Of a DNA stretch of 13,936 nt, positions 1-6,647 are shown piece after piece. A program made the translations under genes and the position numbers. The stretch comes from JAFCCL01 sp041645325 (lineage in GTDB: Archaea > Iainarchaeota > Iainarchaeia > Iainarchaeales > GCA-2688035). The stretch's first letter is position 1. Every line of letters begins with the position of its first letter. The notes under the pieces were generated by a model. The model searched no databases, was not told where the DNA came from, and saw nothing but the letters and a program-made list of their open reading frames with translations. The stretch covers positions 1-13,936 of the forward strand of contig JBAZQI010000026.1 of NCBI GenBank assembly GCA_041645325.1, read 5' to 3'.

Positions 1-1
1 C

Positions 2-445
2 GGCAGGGAAATTGAGGACCTGAAGGCAAAGGCACTTGAAGTCAACGAATTCATAACCGAAAAAGCGGACAGCATCGGCCTTGAGCACGCTGACGGCAAG
101 GTGGAATTTGCAATGAGTCCAAAGCGCGAGCTCATTCTTGTGGACGTGTGCGGAACGCTTGACGAAAACAGGTTCCTGCACAAAGGCATTCACGTAAGCA
201 AGCAGATTCTGCGCGATTATTACAAGACAACGCCATGGTATGCGGTGATTGAAAAAGAAAAGGCAATGGGAAAAGGCCACGGCGAATTCACCGCACCGGA
301 AAGGCTTCCAAGGAAACTTGTTGAAATAACGGCCGATATGTACAAGGGAGTGTGCGAGGCCTGGATTGGCAAAAAAATCTGGAACGCGCCTGGCATTGAA
401 GAAACAATGAATGCATACGGGGAATTTTTGGGGAAAAAAAGGTGA
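2..445 (+). CDS. purC: Phosphoribosylaminoimidazole-succinocarboxamide synthase (SAICAR synthetase), C-terminal part; 5' end outside window
   Basis: Joins aspartate to CAIR with ATP to make SAICAR, a cytosolic step of de novo purine synthesis. The open frame runs in from the left edge (first full codon at base 2), so about 147 C-terminal residues are visible. Diagnostic is the block KVEFAM...ELILVDVCGTLDENRF at about 107-180, which matches the family pattern of a K-x-E-F strand followed by an acidic D-x-x-G-T-x-D-x-x-R-F loop that binds nucleotide and metal. It is followed by the SKQILRDYY...WY segment typical of the C-terminal helices. The GT-x-DENRF form is closer to archaeal PurC than to the bacterial TPDSSRFW form, from memory. 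It ends 4 bases before the purB ATG, and purB catalyses the next step, which supports the call. Identity is fairly secure although the N-terminal ATP-binding half cannot be seen. Confidence 0.85.
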   Translation, partial: GREIEDLKAKALEVNEFITEKADSIGLEHADGKVEFAMSPKRELILVDVCGTLDENRFLHKGIHVSKQILRDYYKTTPWYAVIEKEKAMGKGHGEFTAPERLPRKLVEITADMYKGVCEAWIGKKIWNAPGIEETMNAYGEFLGKKR

Positions 446-449
446 TTTT

Positions 450-1823
450 ATGGAAAGAAGCGAATTCGACGGCATTTCGCCGCTTGATTACCGCTACTGG
501 GACGAGGCAAGCGCAAAATTCCTGAGCGAAGAGGCAAGGATAAGATACCAGGCAAGGGTTGAGGCCGCACTGGCAACAGCGCTCGCAAAACAGGGCATTT
601 GCGGCAGGGAAATAGCCGAAGAAATCGCAAAGGCGGCGGAAAAAGTCACTGCCCCCGAGGTTTATGCCGAAGAAAAAATAACAAAGCATGACGTAAGGGC
701 GCTTGCCAACTGCATCAGGGCAAAGGTAAGCGAAGGGGCAAAGCCCTTTGTGCACTTCGGCGCAACAAGCTATGACATTGTTGACACGGCAAATGCATTG
801 CGCTATAAGGAGGCATGCGAAAAGATTGTTTTGCCGTCCTTGAAAAAGCTTGAGAAAACGCTGATTGACATTGCCCTGAGGGAAAAACGCACCCTGCAAA
901 TCGGGAGAACGCACGGCCAGCACGCCGAGCCCATAACGTTCGGATTTGCAATTGCAGGATACGTAAACAGGCTCGGCAACAGGATAATGGCGATTGAAAA
1001 GGCAAAAGACGCCCTTGAAGGAAAGTTTTCCGGCGCGGTCGGGGCATACAACGGAAGCAGCCTCTTTGTGCACGATGCCGTTGCGTTTGAAAAAAGCATA
1101 ATGGAACAGCTTGGACTGAGACAATGCATGCACTCAACGCAGATCGTGGCGCCTGAATCATTGCTTGACCTGCTTAATGCGCTGATTGGGGCATTCAACG
1201 TGCTTGCAAATTTTTCCGACGACATGAGAAACCTGCAAAGAAGCGAAATCGCCGAGGTGTCTGAAGCATTTGGCGAAAAGCAGGTTGGAAGCAGCACAAT
1301 GCCGCACAAAAGAAACCCGATTAATTTTGAAAACGTGAAAAGCCTCTGGAAAGAATTCATGCCGCGCATTGTAACCTTCAACCTTGACGCAATAAGCGAG
1401 CACCAGAGGGATTTGACAAACAGCGCCTCGCAAAGGTTTGTGCCGGAATTGTTTGCAGGGCTTGTTGCAGGTTCAGACAGGCTGAACAAAGTCTGCGAAA
1501 AGATTGTTGTTGACAAGGAAAGCATGAAAAGGAATTTTGCGCAAAGCAGGGAAGGCATTGTAGCCGAGCCCCTGTACCTTTTGCTTGCGGCAAAAGGCCA
1601 TCCAGACGCGCACGAATACGTGAGGAAAAAAACCCTTGAAGCGCAGCAGTCAGGAAAAAAACTCATGGACCTTGTTCTTGCCGACGAAAAGGCAGGGCCA
1701 TACACCGCAAAATTCGGGCAGCAGAACCTTGAACTGCTGCAGAACCCCGAAAAATACACAGGCCTTGCGGAACAAAAGACAGCTGAAACCTGCAACTACT
1801 GGAAAGCGCAGTTCAGGATTTGA
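450..1823 (+). CDS. purB: Adenylosuccinate lyase
   Basis: Cleaves SAICAR to AICAR plus fumarate and adenylosuccinate to AMP plus fumarate, so it serves both the main purine pathway and the AMP branch. It is a 457-residue member of the fumarase/aspartase superfamily, of normal length. The superfamily signature GSSTMPHKRNP lies at residues 280-290 in the flexible catalytic loop. The conserved RTHGQHAEP block (153-161) carries a catalytic-region histidine, and HFGATSYDI is the substrate-binding segment near residue 100. The N-terminal SPLDYRYW matches the usual opening of the family. The ATG at 450 is chosen because an AGGTGA ribosome-binding site at 440-445 overlaps the purC stop with a 4-base gap. 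An in-frame ATG at 411 would overlap purC and add 13 residues unlike the family. Translational coupling with purC is likely. Confidence 0.95.
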   Translation: MERSEFDGISPLDYRYWDEASAKFLSEEARIRYQARVEAALATALAKQGICGREIAEEIAKAAEKVTAPEVYAEEKITKHDVRALANCIRAKVSEGAKPFVHFGATSYDIVDTANALRYKEACEKIVLPSLKKLEKTLIDIALREKRTLQIGRTHGQHAEPITFGFAIAGYVNRLGNRIMAIEKAKDALEGKFSGAVGAYNGSSLFVHDAVAFEKSIMEQLGLRQCMHSTQIVAPESLLDLLNALIGAFNVLANFSDDMRNLQRSEIAEVSEAFGEKQVGSSTMPHKRNPINFENVKSLWKEFMPRIVTFNLDAISEHQRDLTNSASQRFVPELFAGLVAGSDRLNKVCEKIVVDKESMKRNFAQSREGIVAEPLYLLLAAKGHPDAHEYVRKKTLEAQQSGKKLMDLVLADEKAGPYTAKFGQQNLELLQNPEKYTGLAEQKTAETCNYWKAQFRI

Positions 1824-1831
1824 AAACGGAT

Positions 1832-1858
1832 ACAGGCGATAACCGAATCATTGCCTGT
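1832..1858. terminator. Hairpin between the convergent ends of purB and the GNAT-like gene
   Basis: ACAGGCGAT (1832-1840) pairs with ATTGCCTGT (1850-1858) as nine consecutive pairs, one of them G-U in the plus-strand RNA, around a 9-base loop. It starts 9 bases after the purB stop codon. Read from the minus strand it lies about 40 bases beyond the stop of the gene at 1897, after a T-rich stretch. There is no long T-run on the plus strand, so a two-way terminator or 3'-end stabiliser is only an inference. Confidence 0.4.
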
Positions 1859-1896
1859 TAGACAAAATAGAAGATTAATGCTTTAAACTATAAACT

Positions 1897-2595
1897 TCAG
1901 TTGCTCGAAGCTTCTTTGATTGGAAAGCGGAATAGCCGAGCCTTGCCAGTTTTCGGGTCAATTGCCTCGATTACATGATACTTCAAAAGGTTATCTTGTT
2001 CATTGAATTTTCCTAATTTACCAATTTTTCCAGAATACATTCTGAAAGGGCTTTCCCTAAAACCAAGCTTTCTAAAAATCTCAAAAAGATTCGGACCTGG
2101 GTTAGAAATATATCTTCCACTCTTTGTTGCCCTGACATGTCTTTCTGCCTTTGATGCTCCTTTTAGGCCCAATCCTCTTCCGCGCCAGAGAGGATTTACT
2201 TCCATATGAGCCAAATCAGGAACAGTTGAAAAAAAAGAGAAATCCTTGACATATTCTTCCCCGAAACCAATGTTATATTTTAATGCCTTCATCCAATTGC
2301 TTGCGCTTCTTGTTAAAGGGTGCCTAAAAACAACCAAGTCCCTGCCAACCTTATAAATACCTTGAAGGCTCTCTTCGCCTCGCTTTGAAACCAGAGGCAA
2401 TTCAATCCTTTGTGGACCGTCATAAAAAACCATTTTTTCCCGCTCTAATGCAGCAGCCCTTTCTTCAGGAGAAGCAATTGTAAGCAGTTCAACCAAAGGT
2501 TTTTTTCCTTTAGCTGCCCTTGCAAATCGCCTTACAATTCTCCGCTTTTCCCACTTTGTTTTTTTGCCAACAAACTTTGGCCTCCTTGGTTCCAT
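1897..2595 (-). CDS. Hypothetical protein with a GNAT-like (N-acetyltransferase) motif
   Basis: Predicted protein of 232 residues that I cannot assign to a named family. The N-terminus is strongly basic (about 8 Lys/Arg in residues 4-20), suggesting nucleic-acid or ribosome association. Residues 128-180 read like the core of a GNAT acetyltransferase: a strand ending MEVNPLWRGRGLG, where R-G-x-G-x-G would be the acetyl-CoA pyrophosphate loop (about 138-143), then a helix, then NLFEIFRKLGF, resembling the late 'fy.klGF' motif of GNATs. No signal peptide or membrane segment is seen. The gene is more A/T-rich than its neighbours and uses more A/T-ending codons, so recent acquisition is possible. 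It is monocistronic: tail to tail with purB and divergent from cysS, with a candidate TATA box about 27 bases before the ATG. The GNAT call is tentative; that the frame is a real gene is more secure. Confidence 0.6.
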   Translation of the reverse strand: MEPRRPKFVGKKTKWEKRRIVRRFARAAKGKKPLVELLTIASPEERAAALEREKMVFYDGPQRIELPLVSKRGEESLQGIYKVGRDLVVFRHPLTRSASNWMKALKYNIGFGEEYVKDFSFFSTVPDLAHMEVNPLWRGRGLGLKGASKAERHVRATKSGRYISNPGPNLFEIFRKLGFRESPFRMYSGKIGKLGKFNEQDNLLKYHVIEAIDPKTGKARLFRFPIKEASSN

Positions 2596-2597
2596 AA

Positions 2598-2609
2598 CTC
2601 ATTAATGAG
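2598..2609. promoter_or_regulatory. Perfect 12-bp palindrome just upstream of the GNAT-like gene (candidate operator)
   Basis: CTCATTAATGAG is a perfect inverted repeat ending 2 bases before the minus-strand ATG at 2595. It lies between that start and the minus-strand A/T box at 2618-2627, which is where archaeal repressors commonly bind. The position suggests an operator, possibly for autoregulation; no regulator is identified. Confidence 0.35.
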
Positions 2610-2617
2610 AGAACCAA

Positions 2618-2627
2618 TTTTTTATTG
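2618..2627 (-). promoter_or_regulatory. Candidate TATA box for the GNAT-like gene
   Basis: The minus strand reads CAATAAAAAA here, centred about 27 bases before the ATG at 2595. That is the TATA-to-start distance expected for a leaderless archaeal transcript. The box is imperfect. Confidence 0.35.
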
Positions 2628-2642
2628 TTTCTATGCCAATTC

Positions 2643-2651
2643 TTTTATATT
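2643..2651 (+). promoter_or_regulatory. Candidate TATA box for cysS
   Basis: TTTTATATT is a good archaeal TATA element 30-38 bases before the cysS ATG at 2681. Transcription would start near 2672, giving a leader of about ten bases. There is no Shine-Dalgarno sequence before the ATG, which fits a near-leaderless message. Confidence 0.5.
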
Positions 2652-2680
2652 CTTTAATTCATTAGTCTATTGTGGTTTAA

Positions 2681-4078
2681 ATGCTCAGGCTGTACAATAC
2701 TTTAAGCAGGAAAAAAGAAATCTTCAGGCCGTTGCGCGGGAAAAATGTTTCAATGTACACCTGCGGGCCGACTGTTTACAATGCCATTCACATCGGGAAC
2801 CTCAGGTCTTTCCTTGCCGAAGACATTTTGAAGCGCTATTTGCTTTACAAAGGCTTTAAGGTAAAGCACGTGCGCAATATCACGGATGTTGAGGACAAGA
2901 CAATAAGGGACTCGCAAAAAGAAGGCATTTCCTTGAAGGAATTCACCGAGCGCTACACAAAATCTTTTTTTGAAGACATTGAAAGCGTCAGGATAATGCC
3001 TGCCGACATTTACCCAAGGGCAACAGAGCACGTGCCGGAAATGGTTTCCCTGGTAAAAAAGCTGCTGAAAAAGGGCTTTGCCTACAGGGCCGAGGACGGC
3101 AGCATTTACTTTGGCATAAAAAAATTCAAGAATTACGGGAAGCTTGCGCACATAGACTTCAGGAAGCTCAAGGCAGGGGCGAGGGTAAAGCAGGATGAGT
3201 ACGAAAAAGGGCAGGCACAGGACTTTGCATTGTGGAAAGCGTGGGACGAAAAGGACGGAAATGTTTTTTGGGAAACTGAAATAGGGAAGGGCAGGCCAGG
3301 CTGGCACATTGAATGCAGCGCAATGAGCATGAAATACCTCGGAAACAGCTTTGACATCCACGGCGGCGGCGAAGACCTGATTTTTCCGCACCATGAAAAC
3401 GAAATAGCGCAATCAGAGGCTGTAACGGGCAAAAAGTTCGCAAAATACTGGGTGCACAACGCGTTCCTGCAGGTCAACGGCGAAAAAATGTCAAAAAGCC
3501 TTGGAAATTTCTACACCCTGCGGGATTTGAAGGATTACAATCCCGCGGCAATCCGCTACCTCATGATTTCAGGCAGCTACAGGCAGCCCCTCAATTTTAC
3601 CTTTGAAGGGTTAAGGGCTGCGCAGAACAGCATTGACAGGCTCAATGAGCTTGCCTCAAAACTGCTGCATGCTGATGGAAAGGACACAGGGCTTGCCCAA
3701 AAGGCGGCAGCAAGGGCAAGGAAAAAGTTTGAGGCGGCGATGGATGATGATTTGAACACGCCGCTTGCGTTCGCCGCATTGTTCGAATTCGCAAGGGAAT
3801 GCAATTCAATCCTTGATGCCGGAAAGATGGACAAAAAAGGCGCAAAGGCGGCGCTTGATTTCCTCAAGAACATTGACAAGGTGCTTGCAGTAATGGACTT
3901 TGAACAAAAGCAGGCCATTTCCAGGGAAGACCTTGCGCTGATAAAAGAAAGGGAAAAAATGCGCGGCGAGAAGAAATGGGCAGAGGCGGATGCAGTGAGG
4001 AAAATGCTTGCGGAAAAAGGAATAATCCTCAACGACACGCCGCAGGGCACAAGATGGAGACTTGAAAAAGCAAACTGA
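2681..4078 (+). CDS. cysS: Cysteinyl-tRNA synthetase
   Basis: Charges tRNA-Cys with cysteine using ATP in the cytosol. The 465-residue length is normal for this class I synthetase. The HIGH-type motif is HIGN at 37-40 after the family hallmark YTCGPTVYN, and KMSKS is at 269-273. The four zinc ligands that select cysteine are all present: C28, C212 (in GWHIECS), H237 and E241 (in HHENE), spaced as in the E. coli enzyme. GGGEDLIFPHHENE is intact. The C-terminal part (about 330-465) is the helical DALR/anticodon-binding region, ending in EADAVRKML...GIILNDTPQGTRW, a typical CysS tail. The ATG at 2681 is chosen because LRLYNTLSRKKE is the usual opening and a TATA box sits at the right distance. 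It has its own promoter and stands alone between two transcription units. Confidence 0.96.
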   Translation: MLRLYNTLSRKKEIFRPLRGKNVSMYTCGPTVYNAIHIGNLRSFLAEDILKRYLLYKGFKVKHVRNITDVEDKTIRDSQKEGISLKEFTERYTKSFFEDIESVRIMPADIYPRATEHVPEMVSLVKKLLKKGFAYRAEDGSIYFGIKKFKNYGKLAHIDFRKLKAGARVKQDEYEKGQAQDFALWKAWDEKDGNVFWETEIGKGRPGWHIECSAMSMKYLGNSFDIHGGGEDLIFPHHENEIAQSEAVTGKKFAKYWVHNAFLQVNGEKMSKSLGNFYTLRDLKDYNPAAIRYLMISGSYRQPLNFTFEGLRAAQNSIDRLNELASKLLHADGKDTGLAQKAAARARKKFEAAMDDDLNTPLAFAALFEFARECNSILDAGKMDKKGAKAALDFLKNIDKVLAVMDFEQKQAISREDLALIKEREKMRGEKKWAEADAVRKMLAEKGIILNDTPQGTRWRLEKAN

Positions 4079-4110
4079 AGCCCAAAAACAAGCCGGAATG
4101 GAAAAAGCCC

Positions 4111-4125
4111 AGAAAGCTTTAAATA
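4111..4125 (+). promoter_or_regulatory. Promoter (BRE and TATA) of the antiporter operon
   Basis: AGAAAG followed by CTTTAAATA reads as a purine-rich BRE plus TATA box. TATA is centred about 35 bases before the ATG at 4156, which predicts a start near 4147 and a leader of about nine bases. An 8-bp palindrome AACCGGTT (4131-4138) sits between TATA and the predicted start and might be an operator half-site. Confidence 0.55.
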
Positions 4126-4155
4126 AAACAAACCGGTTGCTATTAGCGATAGGCA

Positions 4156-5940
4156 ATGGATTTAAGCATTCTCATAGACCTGGGCCTTATAGTTGTTGCC
4201 GCAACCATCTTTGGCTACATTGCAAGGCTTTTGAAACAGCCCAGCCTGCTTGCATACATTCTTGCAGGCATTGTCCTTGGCCCAATAGGCCTGGGAGCCC
4301 TTGGCTACAGCTTCCAGGGTGTCAGAATAGGAATTTCAAACATGCAGGACATCAGGATTCTTTCAGAGCTTGGAATAGCATTCCTGCTTTTCAGCGTGGG
4401 CGTTGAAATAGACATAAGAAAATTCCTCGGCATGGGAAAGATTGCGGCAATGGGCGCAACACTGCAGGTTGTGCTCACAATAGGGACAGTAATGCTCTTC
4501 AGCCTGCTTTTTCCCGGCATTATTTCCTTTGAACAGTCGGTTTTTCTCGGCGTAATACTCTCATTCAGCTCCACAATGGTCGTGGTGAAGCTTTTGGGCG
4601 ACAGCTACCAGATAAACACGCTGCACGGCAGGCTGCTCATAGGATTCCTGCTGATGCAGGATTTGCTTGTGATACTTGCCATTCCATTGCTTCAGGACAT
4701 CGAAACAGCGCTTTCCCCCGCATTCCTTCCGCTTGTCGTGGTAAAAGTCGCGGTGCTGGTTGCGGCGGCAGCCGTGATAAACAGGCACATTCTGCCGAGA
4801 ATGTTCAGGTTCAGCCTTAACTACCAGGAAGAATTTTACCTCGCGGCATTGAGCAGCTGCTTCATATTCATCGGCCTTGCAATATTGATGAACCTGCCGA
4901 TAGCGATCGGCGCTTTCATCGGCGGCCTCGCATTGTCAACACTGCCTTACAACACCGAAATATTCAACAAGATCAGGGGGCTGCGCGACTTTTTTGTCAT
5001 ACTTTTCTTCGTTTCGCTCGGAATGCAGCTCACGCCTTCCTTTGCGGCAGTGCCTTTTGCCCTCATAGCATTCATCATCGCAACAGTGCTTGTGATAAAG
5101 CCCGTGATTTACTACTTCATCACGCTTTTTTCCGGCTATGGAAGCAGGATAAGCGTAATGGTGGCGCTTGGGCTTGCAAACATAAGCGAGTTCAGCCTCA
5201 TTGTCGCACAAATGGGCTTTGACCCCACAAGCCCGGCAACAAGCGTGCTGAGCGAAGGGCTTTTTTCGCTCACAATTCTCACAATAACGGTTTCAATGGT
5301 GCTGGCGCCTTACCTTATGGGAGCCCAAAACGGCGTCAACAGGGCATTCGACAAGGCGGCAAGGCACCTGCCTAAAAAAATCAAGAGAAAAAGGTTCACG
5401 GCAAAGCTTTCAAGCCTTGAAAACACCCCAAGCAAGCTGTGCAACCACATCCTCATACTGGGCGGTGGCACAATGGGCTCCAACATAGCAAAGGCACTGT
5501 ACAAGCACTACCCTACGCTTGTGCTGGACCAGGATTCAGAGGTTGTTTACAGCTGCATGCGACAGGGCATCAAGGCAAGCTACTGTGACGCCGAAGAAAC
5601 TAATGAGCTTGAAAAGGCAAACCCAAAAGAGGCAAAGCTTGTCATACTTGCAATACCAAACATCAAGGCCTCGCTGAAAACCCTTAGGTTTGTCAAAAAA
5701 GCAAACAAGAACACGCCTGTTTTTGCAAGAGCCCACTATTACAAGGACGCGCTTAAGCTGTACGAAGCCGGCGCGGACTTTGTCTGCATGCCGCACGTAA
5801 TAGGGGGCAATGTTTTCCTCAAGGAAATAAGCAAATTCCTTGAATCAGGAAAGCTTGCAACAATTGCAAACCTCGAAAACGAATACATGGAATACCTGAA
5901 GCAAAAGGCAAAAGAAGAAAGGCAGCACCTGGAATTCTGA
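4156..5940 (+). CDS. Kef-type cation/proton antiporter (CPA2) with C-terminal TrkA-N/RCK domain
   Basis: Membrane protein of 594 residues, predicted to exchange K+ or Na+ for H+ for pH and cation balance. Residues 1 to about 395 are very hydrophobic and read as roughly a dozen membrane helices. Family landmarks are QPSLLAYILAGIVLGPIGLG near the start, LSFSSTMVVVKLLGD near 135-150, LLMQDLLVIL near 166-175 (with the acidic residue expected in CPA2 exchangers) and IGAFIGGLALS near 255. After a basic linker (PKKIKRKRF), residues from about 430 form a Rossmann TrkA-N domain with a GGGTMG nucleotide-binding loop, ILILG strand and D-at-strand-end LVLDQD, implying NAD(H) or nucleotide gating. No separate TrkA-C domain follows; the tail is short and charged. 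It is the first gene of a three-gene block. Ion specificity cannot be read from sequence. Confidence 0.9.
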   Translation: MDLSILIDLGLIVVAATIFGYIARLLKQPSLLAYILAGIVLGPIGLGALGYSFQGVRIGISNMQDIRILSELGIAFLLFSVGVEIDIRKFLGMGKIAAMGATLQVVLTIGTVMLFSLLFPGIISFEQSVFLGVILSFSSTMVVVKLLGDSYQINTLHGRLLIGFLLMQDLLVILAIPLLQDIETALSPAFLPLVVVKVAVLVAAAAVINRHILPRMFRFSLNYQEEFYLAALSSCFIFIGLAILMNLPIAIGAFIGGLALSTLPYNTEIFNKIRGLRDFFVILFFVSLGMQLTPSFAAVPFALIAFIIATVLVIKPVIYYFITLFSGYGSRISVMVALGLANISEFSLIVAQMGFDPTSPATSVLSEGLFSLTILTITVSMVLAPYLMGAQNGVNRAFDKAARHLPKKIKRKRFTAKLSSLENTPSKLCNHILILGGGTMGSNIAKALYKHYPTLVLDQDSEVVYSCMRQGIKASYCDAEETNELEKANPKEAKLVILAIPNIKASLKTLRFVKKANKNTPVFARAHYYKDALKLYEAGADFVCMPHVIGGNVFLKEISKFLESGKLATIANLENEYMEYLKQKAKEERQHLEF

Positions 5941-5966
5941 AAAAAAAAGCCGGGAAGGAAGAAACA

Positions 5967-6173
5967 ATGATTAAGATAACGCCTGAAATAAAAAAGAAAA
6001 TGAAGCTTGTTGCAGCAATCCACGCGCTGCTTGCAGGCGTGTGCACCTCGCTTGTGATTTTCTCGTTCTGGGTGAACTACCAGCAGGGCATCACGGCCTT
6101 TGGAATACTCACAGCCATAAACCTGATAGGCATTGCCCTTATAATATTCTTCTGGAAAAGGGGATTTGTATAG
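5967..6173 (+). CDS. Small two-helix membrane protein, function unknown
   Basis: A 68-residue protein with a basic, helix-forming N-terminus (MIKITPEIKKKMK) and two hydrophobic segments at about 14-36 and 44-63, separated by a short polar turn (NYQQG) and ending in KRG. This suggests a hairpin in the membrane with both ends on the cytoplasmic side by the positive-inside rule. The ATG at 5967 has a GGGAAGGA ribosome-binding sequence about 8 bases upstream, 26 bases after the antiporter stop, so it is very probably translated from the same message. I do not recognise a family. Its position invites the guess of an accessory subunit of the antiporter, but nothing in the sequence proves that. Confidence 0.65.
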   Translation: MIKITPEIKKKMKLVAAIHALLAGVCTSLVIFSFWVNYQQGITAFGILTAINLIGIALIIFFWKRGFV

Positions 6174-6216
6174 AGGCAGGCATGCTTGCGAAAAGCTTGG
6201 GATAGTGAAATGCAAA

Positions 6217-6582
6217 ATGATTGTGAAAAAACTGAAGGAAAGCAAGGAGTTTCTTGCCGGTGACGGCACGCTTTTCAGGGAACTCCTGAACCCGGCAAAG
6301 GATGATGCAAAAATAAACTACAGCCTTGGAATTGCAAAGGTGAAGCCTGGCTGCAGGACAAAAAGGCATGTTTTGACAAGCACTGAGGTTTATTGCATAG
6401 TGCGGGGAAAAGGCATTATGCATACAGGCAAGGAAAGCGAAAAAGTTGAAGAGGGCTGCGCTGTTTTCATTCCCGCAAATGCAGAGCAATGGATTGAAAA
6501 CACTGGCAGGGAAGAGCTTGCATTCTTCTGCATCGTTGAACCGGCGTGGAAACCCGAATGCGAAAAAATCCTGGGGCAATGA
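6217..6582 (+). CDS. Small single-domain cupin protein
   Basis: A 121-residue cupin, a single beta-barrel. Motif 1 is recognisable as G45-x5-H51 ... E57-x6-G64 within TSTEVYCIVRGKG, and motif 2 as G80-x5-P86 ... N95 (GCAVFIPANAEQWIENTG), followed by the usual LAFFCIVEPAW ending. The metal site looks incomplete: the second histidine of the H-x-H pair is Leu53 and the motif-2 histidine is Gln91, leaving H51 and E57. A classic metalloenzyme is therefore less likely than a ligand-binding or sugar-isomerase-like role. The ATG at 6217 has no clear ribosome-binding site; an in-frame GTG at 6205 is the alternative. It lies 43 bases after the membrane-protein gene and converges on carB. Substrate unknown. 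Confidence 0.8.
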   Translation: MIVKKLKESKEFLAGDGTLFRELLNPAKDDAKINYSLGIAKVKPGCRTKRHVLTSTEVYCIVRGKGIMHTGKESEKVEEGCAVFIPANAEQWIENTGREELAFFCIVEPAWKPECEKILGQ

Positions 6583-6594
6583 TTGCAAATGGGC

Positions 6595-6645
6595 AAAGCC
6601 GGAATTCCTGGCAGCCGGCTTTAAAAGGGAAAGGTTGCCGGCTGC
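6595..6645. terminator. Two overlapping, competing hairpins between cupin gene and carB
   Basis: Hairpin A: AAAGCCGG (6595-6602) with CCGGCTTT (6615-6622). Hairpin B: GCAGCCGGC (6611-6619) with GCCGGCTGC (6637-6645). Both have perfect arms and they share 6615-6619, so only one can form at a time. Hairpin B begins two bases after the carB stop in minus-strand sense. The region is the only spacer between two convergent genes, so it probably ends or protects both transcripts; no long T-run follows either hairpin. Confidence 0.5.
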
Positions 6646-6647
6646 AG

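Noticed and set aside
411..449. Longer purB start at the ATG at 411
   Set aside because: It would overlap purC by 35 bases and add residues unlike any PurB N-terminus, while the ATG at 450 has a good ribosome-binding site.
803..1795. Long minus-strand open frame of 330 codons opposite purB
   Set aside because: It is fully antisense to an unmistakable purB and has the Ser/Phe/Cys-rich composition typical of a mirror frame.
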